This document shows, one piece after another, positions 1 through 5,302 of a stretch of DNA of 8,415 bases (its first letter is position 1; every line of letters begins with the position of its first letter). This DNA comes from Desulfamplus sp. (GTDB taxonomy: Bacteria > Desulfobacterota > Desulfobacteria > Desulfobacterales > Desulfobacteraceae). The notes beneath the pieces are model-generated. The model did no database searches, was not told the origin of the DNA, and saw nothing but the letters and a program-made list of their open reading frames with translations. The position numbers and the translations under genes were made by a program. Where the stretch lies: NCBI GenBank assembly GCA_015232935.1, contig JADFYT010000093.1:1-8415 (forward strand). The letters run 5' to 3'.

Positions 1-271
1 CATCAAAAAGCTGGTTGCCAAAAGAATTGACCTCACGCTGGAGGATGAAATCGTAGCCAGTGCCCTTATATCAAAGGCTGACCCATCATTAATGTCCAAA
101 ATCAAGTTTACTCAAAATTCGATTACCAGCAATAACCTGTATGTTTCGTCAGGAATCGCGAACCCCAGACACAAAGAGATCATTGAGGCATTTAACAAGG
201 GTCTGGCAGAGATCAAGGCAAACGGAGAATTCAATAAAATCTTTGAAAGCTATGGTGTCAAAACCAACTAA
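1..271 (+). CDS. Periplasmic solute-binding protein (SBP_bac_3-like), C-terminal fragment cut by window edge
   Basis: An open frame enters at base 2 and stops with TAA at 269-271, giving 89 residues. It aligns without gaps to residues 164-252 of the complete binding protein at 529-1287, with 65 of 89 positions identical by my count. Shared stretches include KLVAKRIDLTLEDEIVA and KEIIEAFNKGLAEIKA, and both end in KTN. This is the closing part of a type II periplasmic binding fold, with the long C-terminal helix that packs on lobe 1. By analogy with its paralogue it should bind a small solute in the periplasm. Synonymous positions have also diverged, so the duplication is not recent. The N-terminus, signal peptide and start lie outside the window. 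Intact status of the whole gene is assumed, not seen. Confidence 0.9.
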   Translation, partial: IKKLVAKRIDLTLEDEIVASALISKADPSLMSKIKFTQNSITSNNLYVSSGIANPRHKEIIEAFNKGLAEIKANGEFNKIFESYGVKTN

Positions 272-324
272 ATTATACATCCAGCAGCTCTAAACTACCA
301 ATGTTCTTTCAAGGTTGATGGTCT

Positions 325-405
325 CGTAAAAAGTCATGAGTCAGCATTTTTCAGTGCAATAACTCTCTGATTTTATTGTGCACGGATTCAAATTGACTTT
401 TTACG
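325..405. repeat. Foldback (MITE/REP-like) inverted repeat between the two binding-protein genes
   Basis: The 11-bp arms CGTAAAAAGTC (325-335) and GACTTTTTACG (395-405) are perfect inverted copies. Inside them a second pair, GTGCAATAA (354-362) and TTATTGTGCAC (373-383), is complementary apart from a 2-nt bulge. The whole 81-bp unit could therefore fold into a long interrupted hairpin. It has no coding capacity and no U-tract, so it does not look like an intrinsic terminator. From memory, intergenic elements with similar CGTAAAAAGTC ends occur in many copies in Desulfobacterota genomes. That family assignment is not shown by this window, which holds one copy only. Confidence 0.5.
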
Positions 406-423
406 TGGAAATCAAAGTTTACA

Positions 424-476
424 TGTCGGGTGAAAAAACTCTATCAATATTGATTCCTCTTAAAATCCACCCGACA
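424..476. promoter_or_regulatory. Inverted repeat with nested palindrome upstream of the second binding-protein gene
   Basis: TGTCGGGTG (424-432) and CACCCGACA (468-476) form perfect 9-bp arms. The 35-nt loop contains a perfect 12-bp palindrome, ATCAATATTGAT (443-454), nearly concentric with the outer arms. The structure ends about 50 bases before the ATG at 529, a plausible place for an operator or a structured leader. No convincing -35/-10 pair or sigma-54 site could be assigned. A regulatory role is inference from position and symmetry. Confidence 0.35.
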
Positions 477-479
477 CTT

Positions 480-509
480 TAAACTTCAAGTGACTAAACT
501 TCAAGTGAC
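480..509 (+). repeat. Perfect 15-bp tandem direct repeat just upstream of a start codon
   Basis: TAAACTTCAAGTGAC occurs twice back to back, at 480-494 and 495-509, without mismatch. The second copy ends 7 bases before the Shine-Dalgarno sequence of the gene starting at 529. It could be a recent slippage duplication in the leader or a pair of protein-binding half-sites. Nothing in the sequence separates these two options. Confidence 0.6.
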
Positions 510-516
510 ACTAATC

Positions 517-521
517 AGGAG
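517..521 (+). promoter_or_regulatory. Ribosome binding site fixing the start at 529
   Basis: AGGAG lies 7 bases before the ATG at 529. The next residues form a classic Sec signal peptide (MKN then a hydrophobic stretch). This favours 529 over the in-frame GTG at 490, which lies inside the 15-bp tandem repeat and would put 13 extra residues before the signal peptide. Confidence 0.8.
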
Positions 522-528
522 AAACGTT

Positions 529-1287
529 ATGAAAAACGTGATAATGATTATTGCTATTACGTTGATCTATGCGGCTCTGTTTCCAACTCTGTGTACGGCA
601 GAAGAAAAAAACATTGTAGCTGCCGCAGACCCGTGGCCGCCTTTTGTAGATCCATCGGATATAAAAGAGGGGCTTTCGCTTGTAATTATTCGGGCTGCCT
701 ATAAGACCCAAGGTTATACTGTAAAGATGGAATATGTGCCCTGGGCAAGAGCGGAAGCCATGGTTAATATCGGCAAATATGATATCCTCCCTGACGTGTG
801 GATGACTCAAAAACGAAAAGAGACAATGCTGTTCAGCCAGCCGTATGCCTCCAATACAATCAAATTCATTAAATCCGTGGACGATCCGTTTGAATACAAC
901 GGGCTTGAAAGTCTTAGAGGAAAAAGGATTGGCACTGTGAGAGGTTATGGTTATGGAGACAAATTTCTGGCATCAACTGATTTTATACGCGAGGAGGTTG
1001 TCGATTTCATGACCAATATCAGAAAACTTGTAGCTAAAAGAATTGATCTTACTCTGGAAGACGAGATAGTGGCAAGGGTTGCTGTTGCCAAATCAGAACC
1101 ATCACTTCTTACAGAAATAAAGTTTACGGAAAATGGACTCAGCAGCAATAATCTGCATATCTCCTCAGGACTCGCAAATCCACGAAACAAAGAGATTATT
1201 GAAGCCTTTAACAAGGGGCTGGCCGAAATCAAGGCGAGCGGAGAATTTAACAGGCTTTTTGAAATCTACGGCATAAAAACCAATTGA
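529..1287 (+). CDS. Periplasmic solute-binding protein, SBP_bac_3 (PAAT-like) family, complete
   Basis: This is a 252-residue exported binding protein of the type II periplasmic fold. Residues 1-24 are a Sec signal peptide with a basic start, a hydrophobic core from about 4 to 18, and likely cleavage after A24 (LCTA|EE). C22 is not in a lipobox, so it is not a lipoprotein. The mature part opens with ADPWPPF (33-39), the usual first strand and ligand-pocket segment. It continues with VPWARA (70-75), GKYDILPDVW (82-91) and the hinge-region GKRIGTVRGYGYG (131-143). Members bind polar amino acids or similar small solutes and either deliver them to an ABC permease or act in sensing. The ligand cannot be told from sequence. 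No permease or ATPase gene is nearby. The upstream neighbour is a paralogue and the downstream neighbour, 107 bases away on the same strand, is a hybrid histidine kinase. A role as a free sensory or orphan binding protein is possible but inferred. Confidence 0.88.
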   Translation: MKNVIMIIAITLIYAALFPTLCTAEEKNIVAAADPWPPFVDPSDIKEGLSLVIIRAAYKTQGYTVKMEYVPWARAEAMVNIGKYDILPDVWMTQKRKETMLFSQPYASNTIKFIKSVDDPFEYNGLESLRGKRIGTVRGYGYGDKFLASTDFIREEVVDFMTNIRKLVAKRIDLTLEDEIVARVAVAKSEPSLLTEIKFTENGLSSNNLHISSGLANPRNKEIIEAFNKGLAEIKASGEFNRLFEIYGIKTN

Positions 1288-1308
1288 GACACAATTTTTT
1301 CTGAATAA

Positions 1309-1321
1309 CCGGCACGGCCGG
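1309..1321 (+). other. Short G+C-rich hairpin in the binding protein-kinase gap
   Basis: CCGGC-ACG-GCCGG forms a 5-bp stem with a 3-nt loop, 21 bases past the stop codon at 1285-1287. The T-run lies before the hairpin (1293-1300), not after it, so it is not a standard intrinsic terminator on the plus strand. It could slow polymerase or act as an RNA 3'-end stabiliser between the two genes. Nothing else notable is seen in the 107-base gap. Confidence 0.25.
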
Positions 1322-1394
1322 AACAAGTTATGAGTGATGAGCTGTTTAATGTACAGCCCGAATCTTTAAAAATACAGAATTTGGGATAAACCGG

Positions 1395-4300
1395 ATGTTT
1401 ATAAACACCCCGATCTATCATATTAAAAAAAACTGGCAGAGGATTCAGACAACAATAGCACGTCTATTTTTAAATCCAGATAGTTCAAAAACTGACATAT
1501 CCAATATCCCCAGATCAGATAGACCCCATGACTACAAATCTGACACAACCAACGAGCCTCCAAACAACAGAAAAACCGTTCAAGATCAATCTCCTTCCAG
1601 TTTGCAAAATCATATAACCGAGCTGAAAAAAGATATAGAAGAACTGAAAAACGTTATTTTCCTCATGAGAAAACTGTACCTTGCCATTGAAGATAATCCT
1701 TGTATTATTTTGATTACAGATAAAAACGGGGTAATTGAATATGTCAATCCCGCATTTACAAAAATAACTGGTTACACAAAAGAAGAGGCTATTGGGAAAA
1801 CTCCCGCAATTCTTGAGTCCGGACTTCATACCCCTGAATTCTACAGGGCCATGTGGGATACAATTCTCAAAGGAGAGGTATGGCAAGGGGAAATGATAAA
1901 CAGAAACAGACAAGGAGAGTTGCAGTGGCAATTTGTAAGAGTTTCACCAATGAAAGACTCGGAAGGAAATATTATAAACTATGTCGGTATTCAGGAAGAT
2001 ATCAATAAGCAGAAGCATGATGAACTTCAGCTTCGTATTCTAAAGCAGGCGGTTGAAAAAAGTCCGGTATCCATTATTGTTACAGATCAAAATGGGAATA
2101 TCAGCTATGTAAACCCATATTTTACAGCATTAACCGGATATACATACGAGGAAATACTTGGGAAGAATCCAAGAATTCTGAAGGGGGACAAGCAATCTTC
2201 TGAATTTTACGAATCCCTGTGGAAGGCCATCTCCAGTGGAAAAATCTGGAATGGAGAGCTATGCAATATCAAAAAAAACGGGGAGGAGTTCTGGGAGCAT
2301 GCCATAATAACTCCAATATCAAGCATAGGCGACAAGATTGACCATTATGTCGCGGTAAAGTCAGACATAACTGCTGCCAGAAAAGCTGAAGATGCCCTGC
2401 GTGACAGTGAATATCTGTTTAAAAGTATCCTTGCGTCCATGGAGCAGGGGTTCTGGATGGTTGACAATAACTGGCATACTGTTCAGGTGAATTCCGCCTT
2501 GTGCGATATGCTTGGTACTTCAGAGGAAAAATTGATCGGAAAAAGCATCTATGATTTTCTGGATCATGAATACCAGAACAAAATAAAAACATATATACGC
2601 ACCTGGAATCCACAATCCAGAAGCAGTTTTGAAATGGTGCTGACCCGTCCAGATCACGGCAGATTGCACTGTCTTGTAAGTCCTACTCCGCTTTTTGATC
2701 AGCAAAACAGCCAGATCGGTACATTTGCGGTAATAACCGATTTCTCAAAACGAAAAGAGCTGGAACAGCAGCTTATTGAGGCAAAAAACAAGGCGGAAAA
2801 CGCATCCCGTGTCAAAAGCGAATTTTTGGCGAACATGAGTCATGAAGTACGAACTCCCATGAATTCGATTCTTGGTTTTCTGCAACTGGCGTTAGACGAT
2901 AACGATCTTACCTTGAATCAAAGAAACAAGATATCCATTGCTCACTCATCTGCCAATTCTCTTCTATCCCTTTTAAATGACATACTTGATTTAAGCAAGA
3001 TTGAGCAAAAGCAACTGATAACCGGGATGCAACCTTTTGATATAAGGGAACTTATAAAAAACAGGGTAGAACTTCTTGCGACCAGAGCAAATGAAAAGGG
3101 GTTGGATCTGCATTACAAAGTCGCACCTGAAGTTGCAAGGACATATATAGGTGATCCCGTCAGAATAGGACAAATTCTTGCCAATATTGCAGGAAACGCG
3201 ATAAAATTCACCAACCATGGAAAAATAACCATAACTGTTCAAAAACACGATGAAGCGGATACCATACTTTTTTCGATATTTGACACTGGTATTGGCATTT
3301 CAGATCAACATATGGCATCAATTTTTGAACCCTTTACACAGGCAGACTCATCAACCACAAGACGTTTTGGTGGCATTGGGCTTGGCACTACCATAGCAAA
3401 ACAGTTAGTTGAGCTGATGGGTGGCAAAATATGGCTTGAAAGCAAGGAGGGTGAGGGTTCTGTATTTCATTTTACCATAAAAATGCTTCAGGCATCTGCC
3501 CTGGAGAAAAATAAAGGCCAGAATATAATGATATCAGAAAAAAAAGACTATTCGGGGTTAAATATCCTGATTGCAGATGATCTTGAGGAAAATGTACTTC
3601 TAACCAGACTTTTGCTCCAGAAATCCTCTCACAAGGTTACAGGGGTAAATAACGGGATAGAGGCAATCCGGGCGTTTGAAAAGGAAAATTTTGACATCAT
3701 TCTAATGGATGTAAATATGCCGGAAATGGATGGAATGGAAGCAACCCTCAAAATTAGGGAAATGGAGCATGGTACAAGAAGAGCCATTCCCATAATTGCT
3801 GTTACCGGAAGTGCAACAAGTGAGGATATAGATATCTATAAAAAAACAGGTATGAATGAATGTATCAGCAAACCGATCAACTTCAAGGAACTTCAGACAC
3901 TGATCTTGAAACTTGTTCAGGAAAGCCGGGACCATGCAAAAGTTGTTTCTAAAAACTTTCTTTCCCCAAAAAAGGGATTTTCGGACAATATCCTGGCAGG
4001 CGATCAATCGAGCCTGACAGACAATCAGTCCGGCAATAAGAAGTTGAGTAAAAAAGAACCTGACGGGAACTACCAGTTGAAGCCTTTATCTTTATCCGGA
4101 GATTTAACAGAAGAAAATGATGTGCCCACAGCATCAGACTTCCCTTATGAGCTTGGTGCCGGAATCGACATAAAAAGGGCAATTGACAACTGGTCAAGCC
4201 ATTCTGTTTTTGCTGATGTTTTATCAAGATTCTACAACGATAACATGGATGTCTCAGAAAGGATTGAGACAATTATCAAAAGGCCAGATAGCAAGGAGGA

Positions 4301-4862
4301 TCAAAGAATCCCTGATAGTCGTATTGCCCAGGTTCACAAGATTACCCATGCGTTAAAGGGTCTTTCCGGCAATCTCTCACTTTCAGCTATCTTTGCCATT
4401 TTTAATGAAATGGACAAAGCAGCGGCAAACAACAGAATGGATCTGATTCTACCGCTGCTTGCCGATCTTGAAACAGAAATGAAAAAAGTTCCTTTATATA
4501 TAGAAGCCATACGAAACAATGCCAATAAAACAGAAACGACTCAATCTGAGGCTCAGGCGGGAACAGTAATAGCGGCTCGGACGGGAACAGCAATAGAAGA
4601 TACGACTAAAATAGAAATGGAAGGGATAATAGAAGGGATTGGAACAGACGAGGCAAATAACAATATAAGGTCTTTGTTATCTGAGCTTATTTCTGCATGT
4701 GACCAGTACAGCCCTGATGAAGTTTATCCATTCATAAAGGAGCTTCAAAAACATATCAAAAAAGAAGATCTTGATCCTTTACTCAATAGAGTAGAAGCCT
4801 TTGACTTTGACGGTGTAAAAGAGGAGGCTGTGCTGCTCTCAAAGAGATTTTCATCAAATTGA
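1395..4862 (+). CDS. Soluble hybrid sensor histidine kinase with three PAS domains, REC and HPt
   Basis: This 1155-residue phosphorelay protein carries, in order: a polar N-terminal segment (1-65) and a short coiled coil (about 70-95); PAS1 (about 96-207); PAS2 (about 218-330); a more divergent PAS3 (about 338-452); and a HisKA domain with H-box SHEVRTP, phospho-acceptor H483. The ATPase domain has an N-box around N597/N601, G1 DTGIGI at 630-635 and G2 GIGLG at 660-664. The receiver has acidic pair D728/D729, phospho-acceptor D772, T804 and K826. An HPt domain has H985 in THALKG, and a helical tail runs from about 1086 to 1155. All catalytic residues are present, so the chain H483 to D772 to H985 should work, passing phosphate to an unseen response regulator. 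No signal peptide or membrane span is visible, so a cytoplasmic signal is expected. PAS1 and PAS2 share the NPxFTxxTGYTxEE and WxGExxNxxxxGE patterns of NifL/MmoS-type PAS domains, which can bind FAD; cofactor binding here is inference. The start at ATG 1395 has only a weak GGGA-like ribosome site, but no other start precedes the in-frame stop at 1347-1349. Confidence 0.93.
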   Translation: MFINTPIYHIKKNWQRIQTTIARLFLNPDSSKTDISNIPRSDRPHDYKSDTTNEPPNNRKTVQDQSPSSLQNHITELKKDIEELKNVIFLMRKLYLAIEDNPCIILITDKNGVIEYVNPAFTKITGYTKEEAIGKTPAILESGLHTPEFYRAMWDTILKGEVWQGEMINRNRQGELQWQFVRVSPMKDSEGNIINYVGIQEDINKQKHDELQLRILKQAVEKSPVSIIVTDQNGNISYVNPYFTALTGYTYEEILGKNPRILKGDKQSSEFYESLWKAISSGKIWNGELCNIKKNGEEFWEHAIITPISSIGDKIDHYVAVKSDITAARKAEDALRDSEYLFKSILASMEQGFWMVDNNWHTVQVNSALCDMLGTSEEKLIGKSIYDFLDHEYQNKIKTYIRTWNPQSRSSFEMVLTRPDHGRLHCLVSPTPLFDQQNSQIGTFAVITDFSKRKELEQQLIEAKNKAENASRVKSEFLANMSHEVRTPMNSILGFLQLALDDNDLTLNQRNKISIAHSSANSLLSLLNDILDLSKIEQKQLITGMQPFDIRELIKNRVELLATRANEKGLDLHYKVAPEVARTYIGDPVRIGQILANIAGNAIKFTNHGKITITVQKHDEADTILFSIFDTGIGISDQHMASIFEPFTQADSSTTRRFGGIGLGTTIAKQLVELMGGKIWLESKEGEGSVFHFTIKMLQASALEKNKGQNIMISEKKDYSGLNILIADDLEENVLLTRLLLQKSSHKVTGVNNGIEAIRAFEKENFDIILMDVNMPEMDGMEATLKIREMEHGTRRAIPIIAVTGSATSEDIDIYKKTGMNECISKPINFKELQTLILKLVQESRDHAKVVSKNFLSPKKGFSDNILAGDQSSLTDNQSGNKKLSKKEPDGNYQLKPLSLSGDLTEENDVPTASDFPYELGAGIDIKRAIDNWSSHSVFADVLSRFYNDNMDVSERIETIIKRPDSKEDQRIPDSRIAQVHKITHALKGLSGNLSLSAIFAIFNEMDKAAANNRMDLILPLLADLETEMKKVPLYIEAIRNNANKTETTQSEAQAGTVIAARTGTAIEDTTKIEMEGIIEGIGTDEANNNIRSLLSELISACDQYSPDEVYPFIKELQKHIKKEDLDPLLNRVEAFDFDGVKEEAVLLSKRFSSN
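4551..4598 (+). repeat. Imperfect 24-bp in-frame tandem duplication in the kinase C-terminal linker
   Basis: Two adjacent 24-base units (4551-4574 and 4575-4598) encode AQAGTVIA and ARTGTAIE. They share GGGAACAG-YAATAG at equal spacing and differ at only a few bases. They sit in the low-complexity linker between the HPt domain and the terminal helical region, where length variation is tolerated. This looks like a slippage product with no evident functional role. Confidence 0.5.
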
Positions 4863-4981
4863 CTATGCAATTGACAATAATCAGTATTGAACTGACTAAT
4901 GATTAGCATGTTTAATTGACAACAACAATCAACACGTTCAATTGATAACGGTTGCCGTAATAATATTTCACCGCCGTAGAA
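4863..4981. other. Convergent intergenic gap with three copies of an AATTGA-centred motif
   Basis: This A+T-rich gap separates the plus-strand kinase from the minus-strand sulfur-carrier gene. CAATTGACAA (4868-4877), TAATTGACAA (4913-4922) and CAATTGATAA (4939-4948) are near-identical 10-mers, 45 and 26 bases apart. Small symmetric sequences occur (for example CTAATGATTAG), but no stem-plus-U-tract terminator is evident in either direction, which is unusual for convergent genes. Confidence 0.4.
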
Positions 4982-5179
4982 TTATCCCCCTGCGATAAGG
5001 GGCAGAATATAAATTACAGCATTGTCAGGTATCAGTGTTGTCTCAAACGAGGGACTTGAGACCAGCTTGCCGTTCAGCCTGACAGCAGCACAGAACCGGA
5101 CATTCTCCACTTTGTCAAGAACATCTCTGATGGTCATTCCCTGGTGCCACTCCATTTTTTTTTCATCTACTGTTATCAT
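4982..5179 (-). CDS. ThiS/MoaD-like sulfur carrier protein
   Basis: This is a 65-residue beta-grasp protein ending in IAGG. In this family the C-terminal Gly-Gly is adenylated and thiocarboxylated by a ThiF/MoeB-type E1 enzyme, and the carrier then donates sulfur to a cofactor. The core pattern VRLNGKLV (33-40), TTLIPDNAVIYILPLIAGG (47-65) matches the usual central NG turn and the L-x-D-x-D-x-V-x-I-x-P strand, with N53 where Asp is common. The length equals typical ThiS. The start at 5179 is chosen because AGGA lies 6 bases upstream. An in-frame ATG at 5212 would add 11 residues atypical of the family and has a poor ribosome site. The gene lies 123 bases downstream of the AOR gene on the same strand. 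MoaD-like genes commonly accompany AOR genes, so supply of dithiolene sulfur to the tungsten/molybdenum pterin is the most likely job; thiamine or other sulfur transfer is not excluded. No E1 gene is in the window. Confidence 0.85.
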   Translation of the reverse strand: MITVDEKKMEWHQGMTIRDVLDKVENVRFCAAVRLNGKLVSSPSFETTLIPDNAVIYILPLIAGG

Positions 5180-5185
5180 TCTGTT

Positions 5186-5189
5186 TCCT
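5186..5189 (-). promoter_or_regulatory. Ribosome binding site selecting the sulfur-carrier start
   Basis: Read on the minus strand, ATCAGGAAACAG precedes the ATG at 5179, with AGGA at 6 bases spacing. The alternative ATG at 5212 is preceded only by AATAAG. The site therefore supports the shorter 65-residue protein. Confidence 0.7.
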
Positions 5190-5225
5190 GATAATCCGGG
5201 CCTTTTTTGCATCTTATTCTATTCG

Positions 5226-5267
5226 TGCTGCAAGGGGGGCATAACACGCTACGTCCCCCTTGCAGCA
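5226..5267 (-). other. Strong intercistronic hairpin between AOR and sulfur-carrier genes
   Basis: TGCTGCAAGGGGG (5226-5238) and CCCCCTTGCAGCA (5255-5267) are perfect 13-bp inverted arms around a 16-base loop. In the minus-strand transcript this would be a very stable stem-loop between the AOR stop and the sulfur-carrier start. It is followed by ACGAATAG-type sequence without a U-run, so it is not a canonical terminator. It could be an mRNA-stabilising or processing structure that lowers expression of the downstream gene relative to AOR, or a REP-like element. Confidence 0.6.
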
Positions 5268-5275
5268 ATTAAACA

Positions 5276-5298
5276 TCAAAACCTGGAATCAGGTTTGA
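5276..5298. terminator. Possible weak terminator/attenuator hairpin right after the AOR stop
   Basis: TCAAAACCTG (5276-5285) and CAGGTTTGA (5290-5298) pair over 9 bp with one bulged A and a 4-base loop. The hairpin starts 4 bases after the AOR stop codon (5303-5305). On the minus strand it is followed by TGTTTAATT, a poor U-tract. On the plus strand it is followed by GTTTTTA, which fits a terminator better and could stop read-through from the convergent kinase gene. Either direction is possible; strength is uncertain. Confidence 0.4.
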
Positions 5299-5302
5299 GT
5301 TT

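Noticed and set aside
490..528. GTG start at 490 for the binding protein
   Set aside because: It lies within the 15-bp tandem repeat, lacks a ribosome site and would add 13 residues before a well-formed signal peptide. ATG 529 has AGGAG at 7 bases.
1395..1490. Membrane anchor at the kinase N-terminus
   Set aside because: The first 65 residues are polar and charged, with no hydrophobic stretch of about 20 residues; none was seen elsewhere in the protein either.
5180..5212. Longer start at 5212 for the sulfur carrier
   Set aside because: It has a weak ribosome site and adds 11 residues not expected in ThiS/MoaD proteins. ATG 5179 has AGGA at 6 bases and gives the usual length.
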